Assembly: GCA_947460345.1 (NCBI GenBank)
Contig: CANHGM010000009.1
Coordinates: 35,207 to 99,206, forward strand
DNA length: 64,000 nt
From: Bacteroidota bacterium
Lineage (GTDB): Bacteria > Bacteroidota > Bacteroidia > UKL13-3
Direction: 5' to 3'
Numbering within the stretch: position 1 is the stretch's first letter; every line of letters starts with the position of its first letter. Below are positions 1-9,047 of this stretch, in pieces. Under the pieces are notes generated by a model. It was given only the letters and a program-made list of their open reading frames with translations, did not search any database and had not been told where the DNA came from. The position numbers and the translations under genes are program-made.

Positions 1-333
1 AGCTTTAATCATGGGGTCAAGTTCTCTTTTTTTTCTCTCTTTAGCTACTTGTGTAGCCACCTTCCATATATCTTTTTCTGCTTGAAAATATTCCTTTCTT
101 TCTCCTTGTTTCAATACTTTGTGTACCAAACCCCAATCCATTAAATCTCTCACATTCATATTGGTATTCCCTCTGCTTATACTTAGTTCATTCATTATAT
201 CTTCTGTAGTTAAAGCATCCGGACTTATTAATAGCAAAGCATGTATCTGACTCATAGTTCTATTGGTGCCCCAATGGTTGCCTAAGGTTCCCCAAGTTTG
301 AATAAACTCTTTTTTGGCTTCAACATAATTCAT
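1..333 (-). CDS. GbsR/MarR-family winged-helix regulator (3' end missing)
   Basis: The frame opens at an ATG at 333 and runs off the left edge, giving 111 residues. The visible part begins MNYVEAKKEFIQTWG and contains W-GTLGNHWGTNR followed by IHALLL, then a helix-turn-helix stretch around residues 42-65 (LTTEDIMNELSISRGN) and a wing region ending in a basic segment. This order matches the GbsR subgroup of MarR-like regulators (PF12802-type fold), known from choline/osmolyte control in Bacillus; the target here cannot be read from the window. It is transcribed away from mutS in the same direction, with about 60 bp between them. The C-terminal dimerisation part lies outside the window. Confidence 0.72.
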   Translation of the reverse strand, partial: MNYVEAKKEFIQTWGTLGNHWGTNRTMSQIHALLLISPDALTTEDIMNELSISRGNTNMNVRDLMDWGLVHKVLKQGERKEYFQAEKDIWKVATQVAKERKKRELDPMIKA

Positions 334-392
334 TTGGCAAACATAATATCTAATACCAAACTTTCAATTTCAATTGAAAAATAAAAACTATT

Positions 393-3008
393 TTAATTAA
401 CTTTCTCCATCAATTGTTTTAAGTAATTCAGTTTCATTAATGCTTCAACAGGAGTTAAAGTGTTAACATCAATTTTTCTGAGCTCTTCATTTATCCTAAT
501 CATTAATGGGTCGTCAAGAGAAAACATACTCAACTGCATTTTATTTTGTGATACTGTTTTCATCGTTTGCGAAACATCCATATCTCCACGTTGTTCTTCA
601 AGTTGAAGCAATATTTCATTCGATCTTTCAATAACTTCTTTTGGTATTCCAGCCATCTTAGCTACATGTATTCCAAAGCTGTGTTCACTACCTCCAGGCA
701 ATAGTTTTCTTAAAAATATAATTTTGTTTCCAATCTCTTTTAATGAAATATGGTAATTAGCAATTCCTTTGCATTGAGCTTCTAATTCATTAAGTTCATG
801 ATAATGCGTAGCAAACAATGTCTTAGGTTTTGTTTTGTGGTGGTTTAAATATTCAGCGATACTCCAAGCTAACGAAACTCCATCATAGGTGCTCGTTCCT
901 CTTCCTATTTCGTCTAAAAGGATAAGACTTCTATCACTCAAATTGTTTAGAATACTAGCAGTTTCAAGCATTTCAACCATAAATGTACTTTCGCCTCCAC
1001 TTAAATTATCGCTAGCTCCAACACGTGTATATAGTTTGTCAACAATCCCAATTTCAGCAGCATCACAAGCCACAAAACTTCCAATTTGAGCCATCAATAC
1101 CGCTAGTGCAGTTTGTCTTAACAAAGCTGATTTACCTGACATGTTAGGCCCGGTTAATATCATCACTTGCGTGTGTTCTTTGTTTAAGCTTAAATCATTG
1201 GCTATATAATGTTCGCCTGGTGGCAACATTTGTTCTATCACCGGATGTCTACAGGCTTTCAATTTTAATTCATAACCTTCGTTAAGTTCAGGTTTATGGT
1301 ATTGATATTTTACAGCTACTCTTGCAAAAGAAAGTAAACAATCTATTTGGGCTATAATTTGAGAGTTTTGTTGCACAGCTTGTATATATTCGGCAGCTGC
1401 AAAAACCAATTCATTATATATCTGTTCTTCTAGTTTGAAAATTTTTTCTTCAGCCCCTAGTATTTTTTCTTCATATACTTTTAGTTCTTCTGTTATATAT
1501 CTTTCTGCATTAGTTAGTGTTTGTTTTCTAATCCAATCTGAAGGTACTTTGTTTTTATGGGCATGAGTAACTTCTATATAATAACCAAATACATTGTTAT
1601 ATGAAATTTTTAGAGAAGTAATACCTGTAGCTATTGCTTCTCTTTGTTGCATTTGTAAAAGATAATCTTTCCCACCAAATGCAATGGCTCTTAATTCATC
1701 TAATTCATAAGAGATACCTTCGGCTATAACATTTCCTTTGTTTAAAGTCATTGGTGGGTCATTGGTAAGTGAACGACCAATTTTTTCGACCAACACTAAA
1801 CATGGATTTAAAACATCAGCAAATCTTATGAGCTGCGGTTGGTTACTTTCGGCTAATAATGATTTTATTGGTGCAATTATTTTTAATGAACGATGTAATT
1901 GATAAAGTTCTCTGGGATTAATTCTACTTAATGCAATTTTAGAAACCAGCCTTTCAATATCACCAATTTGGCGTAACATTTCATCAATTTGGTTGCTTAT
2001 ATTTTCATCTGTATATAAATAATCAACAACATTTAGTCTCTCATTTATTGCTTTTATTTCTTTGAGTGGAAGCACCATCCATCTTTTGATTAAACGCCCT
2101 CCCATTGGAGTTAATGTTTGATCAAGTATATCAATTAAACAAACACCTTTTTCATGAGGTGAAGATATTATTTCTAAATTTCTAATTGTAAACCTATCTA
2201 GCCATACAAATTTGCTTTCTTCTAACCTGCTAATGCTACCAATATGAGAAAGGTTGTTATGTTGGTTGTCATTTATATATTGTAAAGCAGCACCAGAAGC
2301 AATAATAGATTCATTTAACGAATCAATTCCAAAACCTTTAAGCGATTGGGTTTGAAAATGTTTTAGTAATTTTTCGTAGCCAAAATCATATGTATATACC
2401 CAGTCTTCTAAAGTATTTATGTACCAATCATCACCAAAATGTTGTGTAACTAATTTTTTTTGAGGTTTGGCTACAATTATTTCAGCAGGTTTAAGTCCTT
2501 GTAATAACTTATCTATATATTCAATAGTTCCTTGTGCAGCCAAAAATTCGCCTGTTGATATATCTAAAAAAGAAATACCAATTTCTTTGTCACCTATATG
2601 TATAGAAGCTAAATAATTGCTGCTTTTATGGTCAAGTATTTTATCGTTATAGGCTACCCCTGGTGATACCAATTCTGTTACACCACGTTTTACAATTGTT
2701 TTAGTTAATTTGGGGTCTTCAAGTTGATCGCATATAGCTACTCTTTGGCCTGCTCTAACCAATTTCGGCAAGTAACTATCTAATGAATGGTGGGGAAATC
2801 CAGCCAATTCGATATGGCTAGCTGATCCATTGGCCCTTTTAGTTAAAACGATGCCCAAAATTTGTGATGTAAGTATGGCGTCTTGTCCAAATGTTTCATA
2901 AAAATCGCCTACTCTAAACAATACAAGTGCATTGGGATATTTAGCTTTCACCCCATTGTATTGCCTCATGAGAGGAGTTTCTTTTATAGAATCGTCTTTT
3001 TTTGCCAC
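393..3008 (-). CDS. mutS: DNA mismatch repair ATPase MutS
   Basis: MutS binds base mismatches and small loops in new DNA and, with ATP, recruits MutL to start repair. The 871-residue protein has the normal MutS1 length. The mismatch-reading F-x-E motif is at residues 36-38 (GDFYETF). The Walker A motif GPNMSGKS lies near residue 620 and the Walker B/signature LLDEIGRGTSTYDG near 700, followed by FATHYHEL. The start is GTG at 3006-3008 (GTG GCA AAA), which gives the conserved M-x-K N-terminus; no ATG fits better. A perfect 12-bp palindrome overlaps the first base of the start codon. No damage is visible. The family assignment is secure from the motifs. Confidence 0.97.
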   Translation of the reverse strand: MAKKDDSIKETPLMRQYNGVKAKYPNALVLFRVGDFYETFGQDAILTSQILGIVLTKRANGSASHIELAGFPHHSLDSYLPKLVRAGQRVAICDQLEDPKLTKTIVKRGVTELVSPGVAYNDKILDHKSSNYLASIHIGDKEIGISFLDISTGEFLAAQGTIEYIDKLLQGLKPAEIIVAKPQKKLVTQHFGDDWYINTLEDWVYTYDFGYEKLLKHFQTQSLKGFGIDSLNESIIASGAALQYINDNQHNNLSHIGSISRLEESKFVWLDRFTIRNLEIISSPHEKGVCLIDILDQTLTPMGGRLIKRWMVLPLKEIKAINERLNVVDYLYTDENISNQIDEMLRQIGDIERLVSKIALSRINPRELYQLHRSLKIIAPIKSLLAESNQPQLIRFADVLNPCLVLVEKIGRSLTNDPPMTLNKGNVIAEGISYELDELRAIAFGGKDYLLQMQQREAIATGITSLKISYNNVFGYYIEVTHAHKNKVPSDWIRKQTLTNAERYITEELKVYEEKILGAEEKIFKLEEQIYNELVFAAAEYIQAVQQNSQIIAQIDCLLSFARVAVKYQYHKPELNEGYELKLKACRHPVIEQMLPPGEHYIANDLSLNKEHTQVMILTGPNMSGKSALLRQTALAVLMAQIGSFVACDAAEIGIVDKLYTRVGASDNLSGGESTFMVEMLETASILNNLSDRSLILLDEIGRGTSTYDGVSLAWSIAEYLNHHKTKPKTLFATHYHELNELEAQCKGIANYHISLKEIGNKIIFLRKLLPGGSEHSFGIHVAKMAGIPKEVIERSNEILLQLEEQRGDMDVSQTMKTVSQNKMQLSMFSLDDPLMIRINEELRKIDVNTLTPVEALMKLNYLKQLMEKVN

Positions 3009-3019
3009 TGTTTAAACAG
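3008..3019. promoter_or_regulatory. 12-bp perfect palindrome at the mutS start
   Basis: CTGTTTAAACAG reads the same on both strands and its last base on the minus strand touches the GTG start of mutS. It could be an operator or simply a chance AT-rich palindrome. No second copy was noticed nearby and no regulator is linked to it. Confidence 0.2.
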
Positions 3020-3075
3020 CGAAATTACAATTCATGCCATAGCATATATCCCGAAATTATTAACAATTTTTTAGA

Positions 3076-4339
3076 CTATTGATATATGGGCATTTTTATC
3101 AATACTTCAGTACCTATATTTTGGGCGCTTTTTATGATAATCTCAAAGTTATGTAAGTCATAAATATACTTCACTGTAGACATACCTAAACCAACAGAAG
3201 ATTCTACTGAAGTTCCTTTACTAGATACATTTGAAAAAGGTTCAAAAATTTTACTTAATTCATTTTCAATCATACCTATACCTTCATCTTTTATGGTTAA
3301 ATATATAATGCTAGATATTACTTCTACTTTTATATCTATTTCTTGATTTTCGTGGCTACATTTTATTGCATTATTTATGATATTGTCAAAAACCCTTTTA
3401 ATCATATTAGGTTCTGCTTATATATATACATACGCTAAATCTGAATAGATATTTATTTTAATTTTTTTAGATTCTTGAATATAAGCAAGAGATTGGCAAG
3501 CTTCACTAATATAAGCTAAAATTTCTATTTTATCAGAATATATGCTTGATGTGTTTTCAAGTTTAGAAAGATATAAAATATCATTAATTAAAGTAATAGA
3601 CAGTGTTGCCGAATCACCTAATAATTTCAATAGTTCCTCTTTTAGCTCCTCATCTGTTTCTTGGCCAACAAGTTTGGCTAGTTTTTCAATATTGGAAATG
3701 GGTGATCTTAAATCATGGGCTAATAAATTGTTAAGTGAGGTTTTATATAAAATGTCTTTTTTGTATTTTTAAATAAAGATGTCTCTTATCTAGTTCAATT
3801 GGTAAGTTTCATATATAGTTTAAATTAAACATAAAACTAATTTTATATATTGGGAAATAAACAAATAATCTTTTTGTGAATCAATAACACTTGAATAATA
3901 AAGATTGTAGTGAAATCCTTTTAACACTTCTTTAATTAGAAATATGCTAGAAACAAATATAAGAAATATAACTCTATGTACTCTTTGTTAAAAAAAAGAA
4001 ACAATAAAATAGAAGTTGGCATTAAAAAAAAGCTGTTAAATATGTCTTATTTTAATAAAACACTAACTACGATAAACTTCAAACTTATATTTAAAATAAT
4101 AACATACTATTATAAAAGTTTGTTATACTACTTTAATAAATGAATCCATAAATAAACCAAACTTAACAGTGCTATAATAGCAGACATTAAATACCAACCA
4201 ATATATATATATATATATATATATATGGAATGATGCTTAAAAATGAAGTAACAAATGCATAAAAGCTTACTTGTCTTAATACTTCAGAAGAATAGTTATT
4301 GATAAGTAATTCAATATTTTTTTCAGGTTTAAGAAACAT
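3076..4339 (-). pseudogene. Decayed membrane sensor histidine kinase
   Basis: On the minus strand, scattered frames add up to one histidine kinase of about 400 residues. The start ATG at 4339 overlaps the stop of the response regulator by one base. The first piece (MFLKPEKNIELLINNYSSE...) leads into a membrane segment broken at an (AT)13 tract; the region 4120-3780 has hydrophobic pieces in several frames with many stops. Then come HisKA (AHDLRSPISN near 3700), N box (FDNIINNAIK), G1 (DEGIGM), F box (IFEPF) and G2 (GLGMSTV). Clear lesions are a one-base gain in an A6 run at 3757-3762 and an in-frame TAA at 3418-3420 inside a TATATA run. The kinase is almost certainly inactive unless several sequencing errors are assumed. 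Confidence 0.85.
4201..4226. repeat. (AT)13 dinucleotide tract inside the kinase pseudogene
   Basis: Thirteen uninterrupted AT units follow codon CCA of the minus-strand frame that starts at 4339. With 13 units the frame ends four codons later (L-V-G-I-stop). With 12 units it would read on into GWYLMSAIIALLSLVYLWIH, a good membrane helix; with 14 it opens a different 26-codon tail. Such tracts are prone to slippage. Confidence 0.9.
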
Positions 4340-4701
4340 TATATAAGCTCAATGTGGTTTGTGATGTCATCGAAAGAGGCAAATCTATCAACATACTTAG
4401 CTTCTTTTATTTTTTTTGCTTCTTGTATTTGAGCTGGATCTATGGATGCACTCAGAAAAATAATTTTAAGTGCTGTGTTCATTTTTAATAATTCTTGTGC
4501 TAGAGATATTCCACTTTCATTTCCAATATTTAGATCAACAATAGCTATTTCAGGTTGTTCTGTTTTGAAAATTTGGATTGCTTGTGACGAATGTTCTGCA
4601 AAAAGCAAATTTACATAGCCTTTGTCCATTAAATTTTTTTTAATTATAAATGAAGCTATAGCATCATCATCAATCACAATTATTTTTGCAGCACTTTCCA
4701 T
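4339..4701 (-). CDS. Single-domain response regulator (receiver only)
   Basis: A 120-residue stand-alone receiver (CheY-like) domain with no output domain. The acidic pocket is DDD at residues 11-13, the phospho-acceptor is Asp56 (EIAIVDLNIG) and the switch serine lies at 84-86 (FLSAS). The usual Lys after strand beta5 is replaced: the sequence is YVDRF, so Arg106 occupies or neighbours that place. The stop TAA overlaps the ATG of the kinase pseudogene (TAATG), which shows the two were a translationally coupled pair, regulator first. With the kinase ruined, this gene is an orphan. It may accept phosphate from another kinase or be on its way to loss. A possible -7 element (TATTTTTG on the minus strand) covers 4712-4719. 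Confidence 0.88.
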   Translation of the reverse strand: MESAAKIIVIDDDAIASFIIKKNLMDKGYVNLLFAEHSSQAIQIFKTEQPEIAIVDLNIGNESGISLAQELLKMNTALKIIFLSASIDPAQIQEAKKIKEAKYVDRFASFDDITNHIELI

Positions 4702-4761
4702 AAATAGAATGCAAAAATATATCTATTTTCGCAAATTGTTTATAAATAATTGTAAAAATAT

Positions 4762-6726
4762 ATGAAAAGAAAAATAATTGTTGCCATATTGTTGTTAATA
4801 ACATTGGCAATTGGCTATCTAGCTTATATAAAGTTTTTTAAAGAGTCAGTCAATGTCAATTCATTAAATATAATCCCATCTGATGCTATTTTTATCATCG
4901 AAAGCAAAGAGCCTATAAAAGCATGGAAAAATATAAGTAAATCTCCTATTTGGAATTATTTGATAGGGCATCCAACATTTAAAGAAATTGGTGAATCTGC
5001 TAAAAGCATTGATTCATTGGTTGTAAATAATAGCCAAATTTTCGAATATTTTGGAGCGCGTGAAGTATATATATCAGCTCATAAAACCAAACCTAAAGAT
5101 TATGATTTTTTATATATTGTTGACTTGGAAGGTGCTGCTAAAATAGATTTTTTACAACCAATTTTAGATCAAGTTTTTAGTTTGTCAGGCTGGCTTAAAA
5201 ATAGCCACCAACATAGCAAAAATATTGTAAGTGATATGTTAGACAAAGAAACAGGAGAAGTATTGCATTATACTTTAATAGGTAACCAATTGGTATTAAG
5301 TTATACTCAAAAATTAGTAGAAAATGCAATTGAAACCTCTGAAAATCCGGTTTGGATGAATAATGAAAAATTTAAAAATATTTTAGACAGAACGCCTGAA
5401 TCTGGTTTGTTTAAATTGTTTATTAATTCAAACTATTTTGACGATTGGATGAGATGTTATCAAGAACCTTTAGATCCTTTTTCTAAGGATATAAGTGACA
5501 TAACCCGCTTTATTGGTTCCACTTTTAAAATAGAAGATGATGGGTTTGTTATCAATGGATATATGAATATAAATGATAGTTTGAATAGCTATTTAAAAGC
5601 TATGTTATCTAACGGAACGGGTTCTATTCAAGCAGCTAAAGTTATAAGTTCAGATGTGTCTATGTATACAAGCTTAGGCTTTAATAATTTCTTGAAATTT
5701 TATGATGATTTTGAATTGATGATGAAGGCAGATTCTGCAAAATATATAGCCTTCCAAAAAAATTATAAGTTAGTCGAAAAGTTATTAAAAATAGATATTC
5801 GTGACCATTTGTTAAGCTGGATTGGTGATGAAGTAGCCTATGTAATGCTTCAACCTCACGACTCAGTTTCAGTGAAAGATTATGCCATGTTTATTAAAAC
5901 CAGAGATTTAGAATTGTGTAAATCTAAATTGAAATATATTCAGAAAAAACTGAAAAGAAGGACTCCATTTAAAATTAGACAACAAGAGTATAAAGAATAT
6001 CAAATAAGCGGTCTTGTGACCAAAGGGTTGTTCGATATATTGTTTGGTAAGCTTTTTGGTAAATTTGAAAAACCTTATTATACATTTATAGATGATTATA
6101 TAGTTTTTTCGAATCAAGAACTCACACTTCATAAACTTATAGATGATTTCGAAGATAAAAAGACTTTAGAAGAATTCGAACCTTATACTAAATTAAGCAA
6201 ACAATTTAGCAAAGATGCAAATGTTTATACTTATATAAATACCCATTCACTTATTCCATTGACAAGAGAAAATGTATCACCTGCAAGTTTTCAATCTTTG
6301 AATAACAACAAAGTATTTTTCGAAGCTTTTGATTACAATGCTTTTCAACTTAAAGGCTTAGGTAATTACTTTGAAATTACCATGAACAGTCATTTTAATA
6401 ATCCGAATAATTCTGATACTACTAATAAAGATGAAACTATAAGCCAATTGGCAACGGCTATAGATAGTCTTGCTCAAACTGATTCTATATTGCCTGAAGT
6501 TGATATCGAAAATCATATGGAAAAGTCATATACTGCTGATAAAAAATTGATATATTCAAAAGAAATTGATGATGATAAATTAGCTCATGGTAAATTTATA
6601 GAGTATTGGCCAAATGGAGAGTTAAAAACCAAAGGCCAATACGAGCATGGAGAAAAAAAGGGTATATGGAAATATTACGATGAACAAGGTAAATTTCTAA
6701 AAAAAGAAGAAATGGATAATCTATAA
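4762..6726 (+). CDS. DUF3352-like membrane-anchored protein with C-terminal YwqK/MORN-type repeats
   Basis: A 654-residue protein with one N-terminal membrane helix (residues 4-25) and a long exported region. The segment SLNIIPSDAIFIIESKEP just after the helix and the repeating beta-rich body resemble DUF3352-type envelope proteins, in which a paired domain tests 'could have a value' beta motifs; no enzyme motif is visible. Residues about 605-650 hold two short W/Y-x-x-G repeats (KFIEYWPNGELKTKGQYEHG and GIWKYYDEQGK) of the MORN_2/YwqK kind. The product probably sits in the periplasm facing outward from the inner membrane. It is followed 29 bp later by the DnaJ gene on the same strand. Function unknown; the DUF assignment is by recall of pattern. 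Confidence 0.7.
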   Translation: MKRKIIVAILLLITLAIGYLAYIKFFKESVNVNSLNIIPSDAIFIIESKEPIKAWKNISKSPIWNYLIGHPTFKEIGESAKSIDSLVVNNSQIFEYFGAREVYISAHKTKPKDYDFLYIVDLEGAAKIDFLQPILDQVFSLSGWLKNSHQHSKNIVSDMLDKETGEVLHYTLIGNQLVLSYTQKLVENAIETSENPVWMNNEKFKNILDRTPESGLFKLFINSNYFDDWMRCYQEPLDPFSKDISDITRFIGSTFKIEDDGFVINGYMNINDSLNSYLKAMLSNGTGSIQAAKVISSDVSMYTSLGFNNFLKFYDDFELMMKADSAKYIAFQKNYKLVEKLLKIDIRDHLLSWIGDEVAYVMLQPHDSVSVKDYAMFIKTRDLELCKSKLKYIQKKLKRRTPFKIRQQEYKEYQISGLVTKGLFDILFGKLFGKFEKPYYTFIDDYIVFSNQELTLHKLIDDFEDKKTLEEFEPYTKLSKQFSKDANVYTYINTHSLIPLTRENVSPASFQSLNNNKVFFEAFDYNAFQLKGLGNYFEITMNSHFNNPNNSDTTNKDETISQLATAIDSLAQTDSILPEVDIENHMEKSYTADKKLIYSKEIDDDKLAHGKFIEYWPNGELKTKGQYEHGEKKGIWKYYDEQGKFLKKEEMDNL

Positions 6727-6755
6727 CAAACAATAAAATTAATATATATATATAA

Positions 6756-7508
6756 ATGAGTAAAATAAAGTATTTAAAATATTTAGGAGGTGCATTGGGT
6801 TGGGCTTTTGGCGGGCCTATAGGTGGCATATTAGGGTTTATCATGGGGTCTGTTGCAGATGCAGGTAAAGAAGGTTTAGAAGACCCCAATAATTCTACGA
6901 ATATCAACAACCATTCAAGCAATGATTTTTCAGTTAGTCTGTTGGTGTTGTGTGCAGCTGTAATGAAAGCAGATGGCAAAGTAGTGGTTGGAGAGCTTGA
7001 TTTTGTCAGAGATTTTTTTAAAAGAAATTTTGGTGAAAAAAAGGCTGAAGAAAGAATATTGTTGTTACGTGATATACTTAAACAAAACATTCCGGTAAGG
7101 GATGTTTGTATTCAAATAAAAGCACATATAGATCATGCTTCTAGATTAGAAATGTTGCATTTGTTATTTGGAATAGCTACAGCCGATGGGAGTGTAGCTA
7201 ATGAAGAAGATGAATTAATTAAAAGTATTGCTTATTGGTTAGGTATATCATCTTATGATTATGAAAGTATCAAAGCAATGTTTTTAAAAGGTTCTCGGTC
7301 TGATATAACATGGGCTTATAAAGTTTTAGAAACAAATGAAGAGGCATCAACTGAAGATTTAAAAAAGGCCTATCGTAAAATGGCTGTAAAGTTTCATCCT
7401 GATAAGGTTTCACATTTAGGCGTAGAATATCAAAAAGATGCAACTGAAAAATTCAAGAAAGTTCAAGAGGCTTGGGAGTTGATCAAGAAAAAACATAAAA
7501 TAATTTAA
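6756..7508 (+). CDS. TerB/DnaJ co-chaperone, DjlA-like
   Basis: A 250-residue protein with three parts. The N-terminus (residues 8-37) is Gly-rich and hydrophobic (GGALGWAFGGPIGGILGFIM), like the membrane-associating glycine-zipper of DjlA-type proteins. Residues about 55-175 form a TerB-like helical domain (LLVLCAAVMKADGKVVVGE, then FGIATADGSVANEEDE). Residues 185-250 are a J domain with the invariant HPD (KMAVKFHPDKV) that activates a DnaK partner. J domain after TerB is the DjlA order. It follows the DUF3352-like gene closely and may share its transcript. A role in envelope stress or Hsp70 delivery at the membrane is inferred from the family only. Confidence 0.88.
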   Translation: MSKIKYLKYLGGALGWAFGGPIGGILGFIMGSVADAGKEGLEDPNNSTNINNHSSNDFSVSLLVLCAAVMKADGKVVVGELDFVRDFFKRNFGEKKAEERILLLRDILKQNIPVRDVCIQIKAHIDHASRLEMLHLLFGIATADGSVANEEDELIKSIAYWLGISSYDYESIKAMFLKGSRSDITWAYKVLETNEEASTEDLKKAYRKMAVKFHPDKVSHLGVEYQKDATEKFKKVQEAWELIKKKHKII

Positions 7509-7560
7509 TGGCAGGTTCAGCTAAAAAAGGGCAGTTGTGAATATGTTGTTTTTGCGAAGG

Positions 7561-7591
7561 TTTGATTAATAAATTATATTGGTTATATTTG
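7561..7591 (+). promoter_or_regulatory. Bacteroidota-type promoter for the lytic transglycosylase gene
   Basis: TTTG at 7561-7564 and TATATTTG at 7584-7591 are separated by 19 bp, a full match to the -33/-7 consensus used by the primary sigma factor of Bacteroidota. It lies about 75 bp before the ATG at 7668, downstream of the stop of the DnaJ gene. Confidence 0.7.
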
Positions 7592-7667
7592 CACACCTTA
7601 AAAAAAAGAGGGCAATATTTTTCTTATAACAAACGTTTAAATAGTAACATTATTGAATAAAAAACAA

Positions 7668-8993
7668 ATGAAAAAACTCAGTATCCTGACAGTAGGCCTA
7701 TTAAGCTCATTTTTTGTATTCACTGTCAACGCACAGGCACCATTAAAATCAACAGATCCTGAAGCCGAATCAAAATTACAAAGATTAGATAGTATGATGA
7801 ATGTTTTTCATGACAAATTCTACTCTTTTAAAGATGATATTGAGAAAGTAAACATTTATGGTTTTGATTCAAATACAGTACCTTCATATTCAGATGAGGT
7901 AATCAAACACCGATTGTCTTTGTTAGAATCACCTATACCTTTAGAATACAATCAATATGTTAAAGGGTTTATAGATTTATATGCAGTACGAAAAAAGAAA
8001 TTAACTCAACATATACTTACTTGGTCTGATTATTATTTCCCTATGTTCGAACAAATTCTAGATGAACAAGGAATGCCACTTGAGTTTAAATATCTTGCAG
8101 TTATTGAATCGGCATTAAATCCTAATGCACAATCTTGGTGTGGTGCTACAGGACTATGGCAATTTATGTATGGCACAGGGTTGATGTATGGTTTGAAAAT
8201 TAACAACTATGTTGATGAAAGAAAAGATCCAATAAAAGCTACCTACGCAGCATGTCAGTATTTTAAAGATATGTATGCTTTGTATCACGATTGGTTACTC
8301 GTTATAGCAGCATACAACTGTGGACCTGGTAATGTGAATAGAGCGATCAGAATGAGCGGCGGCCATTACAATTTTTGGAAAATAATGCCTTATTTGCCAA
8401 CCGAAACTAGAGGGTATGTTCCTGCATTTATAGCAGCTACTTATGTGTTAAACTATCATGAAGAACATAATATTGTTAAGTTTAGTGAAACTCCTGTTAA
8501 GTATGTTACAGATACCGTTCACGTGGATGGTAAACTTACTTTTGCTCAATTATCTCAATCGTTGCAAATTGACGAAGATCAACTTCGCATGTTAAATCCA
8601 TCTTACAAACTAGGTGTTTTACCTCATCCAAGTGAAAGTGGTAAATCTTATGTGTTACGTTTGCCTTATCACAAAGCAATATCATTTGCTGATATGAAAG
8701 ATGATTTATATGCTTCAAACTACCCTAAATACTTAAAGTCTTCAAATTTTGACGCTAGCCAAGTGAATGCTAATATTCAACAAGGTGATGAATCTTTATC
8801 AAGTATCAAAAAAGGAATTCCTAAAAAAACAAACAACAAAAATAAAGTTGCTTATTACAGAGTAAGAAGGGGAGATGGTTTATATATAATTGCAAACAAA
8901 TATGGTTGTAGTGTATATGATATTAAAAAGTGGAATAATTTGCATTCAAACGCAATTAAACCAGGACAGGTTTTAGCTATTCACAGAGGATAA
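7668..8993 (+). CDS. Periplasmic lytic transglycosylase, MltD-like, with LysM
   Basis: Cleaves the MurNAc-GlcNAc bond of peptidoglycan, forming 1,6-anhydro ends. A signal peptide occupies residues 1-23 (LSSFFVFTVNAQA). The SLT domain spans about 110-250: catalytic Glu near 146 in AVIESALNPNAQS, then GATGLWQFMYGTG and AYNCGPGNVNRAI, the standard family-1 signatures. A degenerate LysM-like segment lies near 285-330 and a clear LysM at the C-terminus (YRVRRGDGLYIIANKYG ... PGQVLAIHRG). The ATG at 7668 was chosen over an upstream TTG at 7653 because it begins the signal peptide cleanly and follows a good promoter. The gene converges on the polysaccharide operon through a shared terminator. Confidence 0.94.
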   Translation: MKKLSILTVGLLSSFFVFTVNAQAPLKSTDPEAESKLQRLDSMMNVFHDKFYSFKDDIEKVNIYGFDSNTVPSYSDEVIKHRLSLLESPIPLEYNQYVKGFIDLYAVRKKKLTQHILTWSDYYFPMFEQILDEQGMPLEFKYLAVIESALNPNAQSWCGATGLWQFMYGTGLMYGLKINNYVDERKDPIKATYAACQYFKDMYALYHDWLLVIAAYNCGPGNVNRAIRMSGGHYNFWKIMPYLPTETRGYVPAFIAATYVLNYHEEHNIVKFSETPVKYVTDTVHVDGKLTFAQLSQSLQIDEDQLRMLNPSYKLGVLPHPSESGKSYVLRLPYHKAISFADMKDDLYASNYPKYLKSSNFDASQVNANIQQGDESLSSIKKGIPKKTNNKNKVAYYRVRRGDGLYIIANKYGCSVYDIKKWNNLHSNAIKPGQVLAIHRG

Positions 8994-9015
8994 TTTTCAA
9001 AGAATTTTATAGATT

Positions 9016-9045
9016 AAAAGCTACTATTTTTAGTAGCTTTTTTTT
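9016..9045. terminator. Bidirectional intrinsic terminator between convergent genes
   Basis: An 11-bp perfect stem (AAAAGCTACTA / TAGTAGCTTTT) with a TTTT loop, followed by T residues on the plus strand and preceded by A residues, so it can act in both directions. It lies between the transglycosylase stop and the stop of the GT4 gene. Confidence 0.85.
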
Positions 9046-9047
9046 AT

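Noticed and set aside
3542..3772. Plus-strand frame of 76 codons across the kinase pseudogene
   Set aside because: It is antisense to clear HisKA sequence and has low-complexity Ser-rich composition; a shadow of the minus-strand pseudogene.
6596..7090. Minus-strand frame of 164 codons over the DnaJ gene
   Set aside because: Antisense of a well-supported DjlA-like gene; contains no domain signal and crosses the intergenic gap.
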